Below the pieces are notes generated by a model. It had not been told where the DNA came from and ran no database searches. It saw only the letters and a program-made list of their open reading frames with translations. From Stentor roeselii (lineage: Eukaryota > Ciliophora > Heterotrichea > Heterotrichida > Stentoridae), in contig RSEH01000195.1 of the NCBI GenBank assembly GCA_006503475.1, forward strand, positions 26,844 to 90,843: a stretch of DNA of 64,000 bases, written 5' to 3'. Shown piece by piece: positions 39,301 to 47,614 of this stretch; positions within the stretch are counted from its first letter, which is position 1; each line of letters opens with the position of its first letter. The translations under genes and the position numbers were made by a program.

Positions 39301-42300
39301 GTGGATTCATGGGAGATAATCTTAGAACATCTAAGATTTTGGCTTTGGTATTTGAAGCATTTATTCATGGGTTGATTATTTTTTTGTTTGTTTCATTCGC
39401 GTTGCCTGGAAGTAGTTTAGAAATCATGGGAATAGCGGCTTATATCTGTATTTGTCTTGGATTCTTCGTTAAAGTTATAAGTGTCGGGTTTTCTCTTTGG
39501 TACCTTAGTTTGACTGTGATTGTTTTTTATATAATGACCTTCGCTTTAGTGATACCTTTGATACTTTCACATAAAATTACTGATTATTTTGTTGAAGATG
39601 ATGAGTTTGCAGGGCAGAGGTACTTTTGGGTTGTTGTTGTTTTTACTCCTGTTATTATGATGATTGTCACATGGACTTTTAGTCTTGTTAATCAGGCTCA
39701 ATTCAAAGACCGTCCTGCGAATCGATTTGAAGAATTCGAGCAGGACCTGGGAAGTTGTTTTAAAGATGTGGATGAGTGGAGGAAACTAGAAAACGCTGAT
39801 GATATCGACACAAGGTTCTTTCATTTAGCGTTTAAATCTCCTTTTAGAGAACAGGAATATCAGCAAGCAATTATTGGACATTTTAGAAAGGTTTTCAAGA
39901 TTTTTACATTTATCGGGTTTGTTATCACTTGGATTGTTTTTATCTTGAAGTACACTGTAAATCGAGGAACAGTTATTAAAACTCATTTTTATGTAGTCCC
40001 GCCGATAGCTTTAACCTTGCAATTCGTGCTGGGATTTTACAAGAAGTTAAACTGGAAGTATTTTGTTTTAGGATCGACTTTCAACTGCATATTTTTGACG
40101 TTGTTTTCACTTGTAGATGGAGTTGTTCATTCCTTTTACCGTTTCCGAATTTTTACATATTTCTTCAGCATTGCTATCAACTTGCGGTTCCGGACGACTA
40201 TTTTTCAGGTTTTGATTATTTTCATAGTTTCCATCATTTCAGTGTTTATTGAAGAGTCTATTTTATCACCGTCTTCATTTATCCTCGACTCTTTTTTTTG
40301 TTCTGTCCCGATTCTAGGAACTAGTCTTTTGTGTCTTGTAATTTGTTATACTTTTGATATTAACAAACGAAAACAGTTCATCACTCTTAAACAAATTCGC
40401 AATGAATGTCAAAAAGCGAAAAATATTTTGAGTTACTTGTTGCCGCAGTTTGTAAGGAAAAGGGTTAAAGAAGGGGTTAGGTATATTGCTGAGGATAAAG
40501 GAACTGTCAGTGTTATTTTTGTTGATATGTGTGGATTTGATGATATTGTCAATAATTATACTCCTCAGGAATTAACTAGTTTTCTGGATGATGTCTTTGG
40601 AAGGATTGATAACTTGAGTGAAAGTATTGGAGTCACGAAAATTGAAACTGTTGGAAAAACTTATCTGGCTTGCACTGGACTTAAAGATAGTGAGGAAAAA
40701 ATGGACATGAAACTTACGAATGTTCCTCATGCCAGACGTGCAATCGAGTTCGGCCTAGCAGTGATAAAAGAAGCAGAAAAAATCCCATTAAAAGACGGAA
40801 GTTCCCTAACATTTAAAATCGGAATCAACAGTGGTCCAGTGACAGCAGGTGTAGTTGGCCATCATAAGCCACAGTTTTCCCTAGTCGGCGACACAGTGAA
40901 CACAGCAAGTCGAATGAGTTCCACATTAACAGAGCCAAACGCAGTTCAAATAACTCAAGCGACCTTCGGAATGATCGGAAACAAAAGTGGACTTTACTTC
41001 GAAGACTGCGTGCGAGACGTCAAAGGCAAAGGCAAGATGGATACAAAAATAGTCACAATGCCAAAAGAAATTATCAGCAGCGTCATTGATCGCAATGGTT
41101 CCATGCCAAGTATTGCAATCAACTCGTCGTTTATTGGCATGGGCAGTATGCATAAGTCTTTAGAAAAGTCAGACTCGGAAAAATCGTTTTTAATTGACTT
41201 GGAACTTGATGAAACACTTCAGAAAAAATCGACGAAGAAATTTGTTAACTCGATTCTTGGATTTTCTTTCAGGGAAAATACTGTCGAGTTTGAGTTTAGA
41301 GAGAAGTATTTGGAAGAAAATTTCAAAGTTCAGTATTTTGGATTTGTTATCAATTTGGGTGTCAATGGGTTGCTTATACTTGTTTGTATCATTCAGGTTG
41401 CTTTGGAGAATAATCATGGATCTAGAGGTCGCTTGGGATTGTTTGTTTTTGAAGAGATTTTTGGGATGTGTTTGTATTATCTTTTGAAAAAGAATTACAA
41501 ATCTTTAAATTTTGCTTATTTGGTTCAGACGGTTTTTTCTTTGGATTTTTTTTACTTTTTTGTATCTTCATTTTTTGTTTCATTACCAAGTGTGCATCTG
41601 ATCGAGTTGTTATTTTTCCGATACCTTTTAATCAATCACTGTTCCGGGTTATTTTTCCGAAGATCACTTTTCCTGAACTTCGTAAACTTCTGCCTCTGGA
41701 TAGTGATAATAACATTAAACAATCCTGAGCCATTCCAGTACATAGTGACAATTTTCTTTATATCTCTAATCAGTTACTGCAGATACTCTTCAGAGCACAA
41801 CCTGAGACTTATCTCAATGTCAATGCAAGCCGCAACACGAGAGACAGACAAAACAGAAGAGCTTCTAACAAACATGCTTCCTCAAAATGCTTTGAAAAAC
41901 CTAAAAGAAGAGAACTTTTCAACTGATCGACTGAGTCATGTGACTCTCATGTATGCTGATATTGTTGGATTCACTGCATGGTCATCTACCAAGACTCCGA
42001 AAGAAGTTGTTGGAAAACTCAGTCAACTTTTTACGTTGTTTGATAAACTTTGTCTTCAGCATAATGTTTATAAGGTGTGCACTATTGGAGACTGCTATGT
42101 TGTCATGGGCTATCAAACTGATCGGAATCGAGTCCCTGCTCGAGAGGCTGAAAATGTGCTTAAGTTCGCTAAAGCGTTAATTGAAGTTATTGATGATAAT
42201 AACAAAACCTTTGGAAGTTCTTTGAGTATGAGAGTTGGTATCCATACTGGTGAAGTCATCGGAGGAATAACCGGTACCAATATTGTCCGATATGATATCT

Positions 42301-42518
42301 ACGGAGCTGACGTCCTCATAGCAAACAAAATGGAAAGTAACGGCGAAGCAGGCAAAGTCATGGTCAGTGAAGCCACAAAAGACTTCTTAGAAGACTACGT
42401 TCCAGGCAAATACCTATTTTCTTACCACAAAGAAATCCATGTGAATAACTTAAACCGCGACATAAAAATCTTCGAAGCCAAATCAAATGAAGACTTCCAC
42501 GATACTTCTTCTATATAA
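36372..42518 (+). CDS. P4-ATPase/guanylyl cyclase fusion protein 2 (2048 aa)
   Basis: Same architecture as the fusion at 15436: P4-ATPase-like module, six membrane helices, C1 (about 1370-1550), six helices, C2 (about 1850-2010). The ATPase part is more decayed. The phosphorylation motif reads FAGKSGV with G375 where the catalytic Asp should be, DGET reads GGKD, GDGxND reads ADGNAY, and the M4 motif reads VPVSLYFFLR. C1 has D1385, E1425, S1503, N1510 and R1514 but Lys at the second metal position (1429). C2 has both metal Asps (D1863, D1907). C1 and C2 together can therefore form one complete site. The ATPase module is almost surely not a pump and may be structural, regulatory or lipid-sensing (inference). 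The gene is followed after 28 bp by the ankyrin gene. Confidence 0.9.
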   Translation: MQSPALKKQEKENSFRVLDFSKPLHSSYKSNKIVSHGSNFFQLIPETIIKEFQKIGYLVVLFLIILQFLPYNSELSLKWSTLFPFLLLFLDTFTENAFDAYQLRAVDKEKNLKEVQVLKDSSFQFIHSEDVQVGDLVIISKEESVCADILLLATDTSEEICFVDMKEIIGGKDLTKRKVVKEVQSFISQEGQDISNLLSHIENIKVTQPCASFQHFSGKIKMLGNPKAIKLTKENLILRESKIVSNQWVVGIVVYAGVETKVMINCIKQPLLEFSTFHLTLNKIMTCSTFVLLFLVFISFGIGFGFQNDEKKTWHDELISYFFVFYTSVPVSLYFFLRIVKNIARIFNNLMQKEVHIKDSKIFESIGKVEIVFAGKSGVLTEDELKVQACILKKRIWVDGEVCLMHGLKTFRSSEELLKDDLSDSCVDSFFELNEYVEGLFKDMEEKKLLDLTDTDLFYYVLCMMICNHHSPNKELSFISQDEKIVFEFGEKLGFQVTHRSINSAILVYSDFEYKFDILGTWGLYSEQGVNKIVVQNRETGEIVLLVKGKFNLMTGSFDSNDEALMMEDAMKLNICQFLQKIVCGYKVLNESEAFSFKFDYKTAKLSPVNVEGRIANVFDKYEKGLIFLGIIGIENPIKLGVKETISTLKLAGIKTWIVTGDSEESALLTGTAIGLYDNQSNIVKLNNILSTGECLHVLKSAESHEIFKMETRELQYPVQITGSVAMIKSEINLDQITNFPSNPIKKKMTRHLHRRTIKKKHYQIHPSLSNISDDCNRRISDKSSINFVMSVDASSFDLILTSAILKKKFLVLLLAAKAAFFYSMMPDQKGKLVNFIKNSYKFRPTVMAVADGNAYSAMLSQADIGVSIGNKSNKVNYSDRAKIDHFFSLSQLVVDIGIWADFRLAWLVLLCLYKSTVVNTVLFLFQINSQFSSFNLVSYDLVVLFDLFVTSLPLVFLGLFSKISVTESEKNSFYSCGFMGDNLRTSKILALVFEAFIHGLIIFLFVSFALPGSSLEIMGIAAYICICLGFFVKVISVGFSLWYLSLTVIVFYIMTFALVIPLILSHKITDYFVEDDEFAGQRYFWVVVVFTPVIMMIVTWTFSLVNQAQFKDRPANRFEEFEQDLGSCFKDVDEWRKLENADDIDTRFFHLAFKSPFREQEYQQAIIGHFRKVFKIFTFIGFVITWIVFILKYTVNRGTVIKTHFYVVPPIALTLQFVLGFYKKLNWKYFVLGSTFNCIFLTLFSLVDGVVHSFYRFRIFTYFFSIAINLRFRTTIFQVLIIFIVSIISVFIEESILSPSSFILDSFFCSVPILGTSLLCLVICYTFDINKRKQFITLKQIRNECQKAKNILSYLLPQFVRKRVKEGVRYIAEDKGTVSVIFVDMCGFDDIVNNYTPQELTSFLDDVFGRIDNLSESIGVTKIETVGKTYLACTGLKDSEEKMDMKLTNVPHARRAIEFGLAVIKEAEKIPLKDGSSLTFKIGINSGPVTAGVVGHHKPQFSLVGDTVNTASRMSSTLTEPNAVQITQATFGMIGNKSGLYFEDCVRDVKGKGKMDTKIVTMPKEIISSVIDRNGSMPSIAINSSFIGMGSMHKSLEKSDSEKSFLIDLELDETLQKKSTKKFVNSILGFSFRENTVEFEFREKYLEENFKVQYFGFVINLGVNGLLILVCIIQVALENNHGSRGRLGLFVFEEIFGMCLYYLLKKNYKSLNFAYLVQTVFSLDFFYFFVSSFFVSLPSVHLIELLFFRYLLINHCSGLFFRRSLFLNFVNFCLWIVIITLNNPEPFQYIVTIFFISLISYCRYSSEHNLRLISMSMQAATRETDKTEELLTNMLPQNALKNLKEENFSTDRLSHVTLMYADIVGFTAWSSTKTPKEVVGKLSQLFTLFDKLCLQHNVYKVCTIGDCYVVMGYQTDRNRVPAREAENVLKFAKALIEVIDDNNKTFGSSLSMRVGIHTGEVIGGITGTNIVRYDIYGADVLIANKMESNGEAGKVMVSEATKDFLEDYVPGKYLFSYHKEIHVNNLNRDIKIFEAKSNEDFHDTSSI

Positions 42519-42546
42519 CTTGCTAATCTTCAACAATAACCTAATA

Positions 42547-44115
42547 ATGGAAGAATCTAAAAACTTCTCAGATGAAGGCGAAAATGAAGATGAAATCCCT
42601 GAAGACCCAGAAGTTCTGGGCCATAGTCTTATTAAAGCTTCAGCGAACGGTGACTTAACTGAAGTGGCTTCTTTATTAAGACGAAAAGCTGATCCTAACT
42701 ATACTGATAAGAAAAACTGGACCCCGCTAATGTGGGCTTCAGCCCAGGGTCATACCGAAATAGTGAAGTTGCTTCTCGAGAAAAACGGGAAGATCCTCAT
42801 GGAAAACTCCGACAAGCCATCAGCTCACCACACTCCTCTCCATTGGTCTTCATTTAACGGTCACTTGCACGTGGTGTGGGCGTTGATCAAGCAAGGGTTC
42901 AACCCAAACGAGATCGACAAATACGGTAACAACTGCGTGCACCACGCAGTAGCAGGAAGCCGAAAAGACATTTTAGAAACTTTTCTCGCCCTCGGCGTTC
43001 ACTCAAGTCACAAAAACAACAGAAGCCATCTTCCAATCCAAATGACAGCCGACCCAGAAATAAAAGACGTGCTTCAAGACGCGATCGATGCAAAGAAATG
43101 CAAAAGATGTTCATCAGTCTTCGACATTCGCAACACAAAGCATCTTTGCCAAGTCTGTAAAAAGTACTTTTGCTCCAACTGCAAAATTCTTAGTTGGGTC
43201 TTCATCGCTGACGACTCAGTTGAAGAAGAAAAACCTGTTTTGAGATGCACTGACTGTCAGACTTTAGTGGACCAGGCCGAGTACCAGCTTCAAGAAGCGA
43301 TTGACTCAAATTCTTTCGTGAAACTGACAACTTTGATTGACAAGGTCCGTGATGAAAACATCAACGTTGATATAAAAATTCTTGTCAAGGCTAAGAAAGA
43401 AGCTCAAAGAATGAAAATGGAAATTGAGATCAATAATTTTATTGGAACTTTGCAGTTTGTGGAGAATTATAAAACTATTCAGAAAAGTATTTATTTATTG
43501 AAAAATATGCAGGAAAATGCGGTTGAAAATGGAATTAAACTTGAACAGAAGATGGTTGATAAGATTCATAAAGAGACTGAAAGACTTATGGCTGAGAGAA
43601 ACTTGAGGTATCAACTTGATATCACTGGAATCGCTGATGGAACTCCTGAAATGGTGAAAAAAATCGATGAACTCGCAAGGATCTGTGAAGAAAATGACGT
43701 GAGTTCGACTTACATCCACAAAGGAAGAGCACTTACTGAAAAAATGAAAGAAATCATTGAATCTCACAATATTTTAAGGAAATTTCTAGACTATCCACTT
43801 AGAGAATACCCTGACTTCGCACCTCCTGATCCTAAAAAGAAACCAAATCCAGCTGAAGAAGCGAAAAAGAAAAAAGGTTCAAAAATTCCAATTCCTGAAT
43901 GGGCCGAAGAACTTCCAGCACTGGTCAAAGCAGTCGAGGCCTTAGAAGGAATACTAAAAAAATCAGCAGCTCTTGAAATTCCCGGCAGTTTCATCGACCA
44001 GGCCAAGGAAAACATTGTCAGGATGAGAAAAGAAATCAAGTTCAGACAAATGGAAGAAGAAGAAGCCAGAGCTTTAGCTGAAAAGAAACTTGCAGATAAA
44101 AACAAGAAAAAATAA
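42547..44115 (+). CDS. Ankyrin-repeat protein with FYVE-like zinc finger (522 aa)
   Basis: The start is taken at the ATG at 42547 (CCTAATAATGG); the frame upstream overlaps the cyclase gene and encodes an unlikely leader. Ankyrin repeats at about residues 30-180 (WTPLMWASAQGHTEIVKLLL, TPLHWSSFNGHLHVVWALI, NNCVHHAVAGSRKDILETFL). A zinc finger at about 185-245 (CKRCSSVFDIRNTKHLCQVC, KKYFCSNC, CTDC) has the Cys pattern of FYVE-type fingers, though the WxxD element is not seen and the RHHCRxCG core reads TKHLCQVCK. A long charged helical tail follows. Phosphoinositide binding on endosomes is possible but unproven. The sequence from 360 on is Lys/Glu-rich. Confidence 0.78.
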   Translation: MEESKNFSDEGENEDEIPEDPEVLGHSLIKASANGDLTEVASLLRRKADPNYTDKKNWTPLMWASAQGHTEIVKLLLEKNGKILMENSDKPSAHHTPLHWSSFNGHLHVVWALIKQGFNPNEIDKYGNNCVHHAVAGSRKDILETFLALGVHSSHKNNRSHLPIQMTADPEIKDVLQDAIDAKKCKRCSSVFDIRNTKHLCQVCKKYFCSNCKILSWVFIADDSVEEEKPVLRCTDCQTLVDQAEYQLQEAIDSNSFVKLTTLIDKVRDENINVDIKILVKAKKEAQRMKMEIEINNFIGTLQFVENYKTIQKSIYLLKNMQENAVENGIKLEQKMVDKIHKETERLMAERNLRYQLDITGIADGTPEMVKKIDELARICEENDVSSTYIHKGRALTEKMKEIIESHNILRKFLDYPLREYPDFAPPDPKKKPNPAEEAKKKKGSKIPIPEWAEELPALVKAVEALEGILKKSAALEIPGSFIDQAKENIVRMRKEIKFRQMEEEEARALAEKKLADKNKKK

Positions 44116-44150
44116 TAGTTATGTTTATCTTGTTAATAACGCATTTTCTC

Positions 44151-45308
44151 ATGGCGACTTTCAATAAACTCAGAGATTCTTCCCCGACTTTCAGGTCAGT
44201 CACTCCTGGAAGGCCTTCGCGAGTAAGAAGCGAGTCTCCTTCAAATCAAACCGATCGTATTTTTCTTGAGTTTTTGACAGAAGTTCAGAATTCTCAAGGC
44301 CGCCTTTCAACTGACTTGATTGAAAGAAGTTTGTTGATTGGCCGGTCACTTACAGAGCAATTCACTAAAAGTCCAGGGTTTCCTATCGAGTTTTATTTGG
44401 CAATGACTTCACTTTTAAACTACCTTCAAGAAGAAGACCTTGAATATTCAGTTCTTCTTCGAAAAGCTTCTGAAGCTATGAAATTTCTGAACAACTCGAA
44501 AAAAGAAGAGCAGGTTTTGAGAAGCTTTACTGATAAAGTCAACTTGAAAGTCATCAATGTAATGTTTAATTAGACTCTTAGAAGAATCATCTGCAATCAT
44601 GATGGACTTGTCCTCTTGTTCAACGCTTTTATCATCCTTTTCAACCAGGCCGATAAAGAAATCGAGAAAATTCCTCTGAAAAAAATGCAAAATGTGAAAG
44701 TTATTGAAATCATGCAGAAATATTTACAGACACCTGGAAGAATGATTCAACTTTGCAGAAAATTTAATGAGTTTGTTGAAAATCAGGTTATTAGTGAAGG
44801 TTTTGTGGGTTTTGCTGATGAAATTTTAAAAAATGTCTCGAAAAATGAACTGCTTTTAGTTGATCGGACTTCTGGGGTTCTGATTTTTTATGATTTTGTT
44901 AAGGCTTGTATTGATTTTTTCTATTCTTCAAGACAGAACATGTCGAAAATTTCACTTATTAAGTCAGGTTCTCAAGAAAATATTGAACCTCCTGGCATCT
45001 CGACTAAGACCAGCTCGAAATTGATTCAACTTGATGAAGCTGTGGAAATAAGCAAAGAACTTTTGAAACAGTCTTCTAGGACTTTAACTCCTGTTAAAAG
45101 TAATCATTCACAGATGCTTGTTTCGTATTTTCAAGCAAGGTTTCAGAAGTTTTTATGTGACCAGGGGTCTAAAAGGACTCCGAACTATGATGAAAGGGTT
45201 TTGCTTTATGACCAGTTTGAAAGGATGGTGATTAATGAGGTAAGAGATAGGTTTATTCCGAGAGTAGTCAATTTGCAGACCTTTGAAGAAGAGTTAAGTA
45301 ATTTGTAA
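44151..45308 (+). CDS. Hypothetical helical protein, one 15-nt intron (380 aa)
   Basis: Exons 44151-44558 and 44574-45308 join across a 15-nt intron at 44559-44573. Without splicing the frame ends at TAG after 150 codons. The start is taken at the ATG at 44151 (MATFNKLRDSSPTFRS); ten upstream codons are open but AT-rich. The N-terminal 40 residues are Ser/Pro/Arg-rich. The rest is predicted helical (IFLEFLTEVQNSQGRLSTDL, LVLLFNAFIILFNQADKEIE). No signal, membrane segment or family recognised. It could be an armadillo-like helical repeat protein, but the repeats are not clear. Confidence 0.65.
44559..44573 (+). other. 15-nt spliceosomal intron
   Basis: It reads GTAATGTTTAATTAG. It ends in an in-frame TAG when retained; removal joins VIN to TLRRIICN in frame. 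It has A at position 10. Confidence 0.85.
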
Positions 45309-45675
45309 CAATTTTGAGTTAGGAATAATTTATTTTGTATCTTAAATTCAATAAATATCAGATAATTGATGAAAATTAATTAAAATTGAGTATTGATGTT
45401 ATCCTTAAAATATCAGATAATCAATGAAAAGTAATTAAAATTGAGTACTGACGTTATCCTAAATAGAAAAAATAGAATTCTTTATGAAAATTTATACTTT
45501 TTCTTATATCAATTATGATCTTTTATCTGCAGCATTCAAAATCACTTATCACTTAAAATCCTCTAAACTCCAAACATCTTTAACTAAAACCCTTCTAAAT
45601 TCCAAAAATCCTTAAAAACTCAAATTTATTACAAGATAAAAATCCTAACCTAAAGACTAATTTCACTTTAAATAA
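45309..45675. other. AT-rich spacer with a 55-bp tandem repeat
   Basis: It separates the helical-protein gene from PDK1 on the same strand. Apart from the tandem repeat at 45353-45461 it is plain AT-rich DNA with an A/C-rich run before the PDK1 start. No gene seen. Confidence 0.45.
45353..45461 (+). repeat. Tandem duplication, two copies of 55 bp
   Basis: Copy 1 begins AAATATCAGATAATTGATG at 45353 and copy 2 begins AAATATCAGATAATCAATG at 45408. They differ at about six or seven positions. Each ends GTTATCCT. The duplication is non-coding and sits just after a gene stop. Confidence 0.75.
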
Positions 45676-47010
45676 ATGGTCGAAGCGAAAAAATTAAGCG
45701 CTGCTGATTTTTCATTTATGGGTATCTTAGGCCGAGGAGCATACGGTCGAGTAGCAAAAGCAACAAAAAAAGACACAGGCGAGATATTCGCAATAAAAAT
45801 AGTAGACAAAAAGCACCTTCAAAGAGTAATTAAAACCTAGGAAGGCAAGACATCCCAAGCACTTGTCGAGAAAAATATCTTAGCTCGTTTAAAGGACCAT
45901 CCAGGTACAGTCCGTTTATTTTACACCTTCCAAGACATAGACAACCTTTACTTTGTCCTCGAGTACTGTCCAAATGGTGACTTCCTTTCACTTATCAGCA
46001 GTTTTTCCAGCAACATGCCAGTTGTTTTAGTTCGTTTTTACACAGCAGAACTGGTAAACATCCTTGATTTGATGTTTAAAAAGGCAGTCGTTCATCGCGA
46101 CTTAAAGCCTGAAAACTTGCTGATGAGTGAAAGTTACCATTTGAAACTTAGTGACTTTGGAACTGCAAAAGACCTCAACGTTCAGGGCGCTCGTGACCGC
46201 GCTCATACTTTTGTCGGAACTGCAGAGTGATTTCAATACAGGTATGTTTCGCCCGAAGTTCTTAGTGATCAAGAAGCTGGAATCGGAGTCGACCTTTGGG
46301 CTCTTGGATGCGTTGTTTATCAGATGCTTGTTGGAAGACCCCCGTTTCAAGGAATGAGTCAGTATCTTATTTTTGAAAAAATTAGACTTGGACAGATTGA
46401 GTTTCCACAGGATATTGACTTGCAGGGAAAGGATTTTATTGAAAAGTTACTTGTTCAGGATCCGGATTTAAGGCTTGGGTGTGGACCTATCGGCAGCGAT
46501 AACGACTTAGACGCTCTAAGAGAACATCCATTCATATCCAGCATCAGCCATTCCGATATATTCAATCTTCCAGTCCCGTGGGAAAACTGGCCAGAGAAGC
46601 CAAGACCCGGAAGTGAAGGTTCTGAATCCGATGACGACGACATAGAAGTCAAGCTATTAAACATGTCAGGTATTGAAAAAGATCCAAAACAAGAAGAATC
46701 CAAAAAAAACTTAAAACCAGAGCCAATGATCCTCGTATCAGGCGTAATCAAGAAAAAATGCGGATGGTTCTACAAAAAAAGGTACCTGATAGTCTCAAGC
46801 GAGCCAAGAATTTACTACACCGACGCAAACAACCTACAGAAAGTCCGAGAAATCGCGCTGAGCAAAGACCTAGTCGCCGAGCTGAAACACGGCAACGATT
46901 TCGTCATAAACAACCCTCAGCGCAGTTATTTTTTCAGAGAAATGATTGGAAACCCTGAAAGATGGGTGGAAGGTATCAACAACATCATCAAGGCAAACTT
47001 TGGAGAATAG
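45676..47010 (+). CDS. PDPK1: 3-phosphoinositide-dependent protein kinase 1, two 15-nt introns (434 aa)
   Basis: Exons 45676-45825, 45841-46226 and 46242-47010 join across two 15-nt introns. The AGC kinase domain has GRGAYGRV at 19-26, K41 in FAIK, HRDLKPEN with D137, DFG with D155, and FVGTAEYVSPEVL spanning the second intron, which matches the PDK1 activation loop. A PH domain follows at about 330-430 (GVIKKKCGWFYKKRYLIVS), as in animal and plant PDK1. It phosphorylates activation loops of other AGC kinases at phosphoinositide-bearing membranes. The acidic insert at about 300-330 is unconserved. Without splicing the ORF appears broken at 45838 (TAG) and 46228 (TGA in another frame). Confidence 0.9.
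45826..45840 (+). other. 15-nt spliceosomal intron
   Basis: It reads GTAATTAAAACCTAG, between codons. It contains an in-frame TAG; removal joins HLQR to EGKTS within the kinase N-lobe. It has A at position 10. Confidence 0.9.
46227..46241 (+). other. 15-nt spliceosomal intron
   Basis: It reads GTGATTTCAATACAG and interrupts the second/third base of a Glu codon. Removal restores GTAEYVSPEVL, the conserved PDK1 activation segment, which fixes the splice sites. It has A at position 10. Confidence 0.93.
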
Positions 47011-47032
47011 TTAGTTAATAGTTAATCTTATA

Positions 47033-47581
47033 ATGAGGGCTTCAAGGGTCATGATGAAAGATGTTGTTCAAGTCCCTTTGACTGAATATGCCAATCAGAT
47101 CTTGTATCCTTATCGGCCTGGACTTGGAGTAGTTCCTAGAATGATTCATTCGGTTTATACCAAGTTTTATCTTTCTCAGGCCAAAGGGTATTTTCCTGAT
47201 TTTTTGCCGAAGGAATTCCCGAAAATCGCTGAAGATGTTTATGGAGAAGTCTATCAACTTATCAAGGGACGAAAAAGAGGAGAACTCATGAAGTTTATGA
47301 CTCCTCCTTTGGTTGATATGGTCAGGAGCTCTATTAAATATAACAAACCTTTACCTTTCAGTGTTTTTAAACAGTTTGAAACTGGAAATATAGTTCATGC
47401 TAGAGTTTCTGCGGATTCTGATTTGAACTCGCCTAAAGTTAATTTTTTGCATTTGACTTTGAAATTTACTTGTGGGGAGTTGGCTCAGCATGTTACTTTT
47501 GAGAGGAGACTTGATAACAAGTTTAAAGATTCCTGGCGTGTTTGTTTTATTGAAGAGGATTTAAAGAAAGTAAGTACTTAG
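47033..47581 (+). CDS. Tim44/mL45-like protein, probable mitochondrial ribosomal protein (182 aa)
   Basis: The 182-aa protein shows the pattern of the Tim44-like/mL45 domain: FPKIAEDVYGEVYQLIKGRK, MTPPLVDMVRSSIKYNKPL and a beta-rich end (FLHLTLKFTCGELAQHVTF, SWRVCFIEED). The N-terminus is basic (MRASRVMMK), consistent with mitochondrial import. In mitochondria mL45 sits at the ribosome exit tunnel and helps insert proteins into the inner membrane. Identity of the subunit is inferred from fold-like pattern and size. It starts 22 bp after PDK1 on the same strand. Confidence 0.5.
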   Translation: MRASRVMMKDVVQVPLTEYANQILYPYRPGLGVVPRMIHSVYTKFYLSQAKGYFPDFLPKEFPKIAEDVYGEVYQLIKGRKRGELMKFMTPPLVDMVRSSIKYNKPLPFSVFKQFETGNIVHARVSADSDLNSPKVNFLHLTLKFTCGELAQHVTFERRLDNKFKDSWRVCFIEEDLKKVST

Positions 47582-47614
47582 TTTAGACACTAAATCTTTA
47601 ATATTGATTAGACC

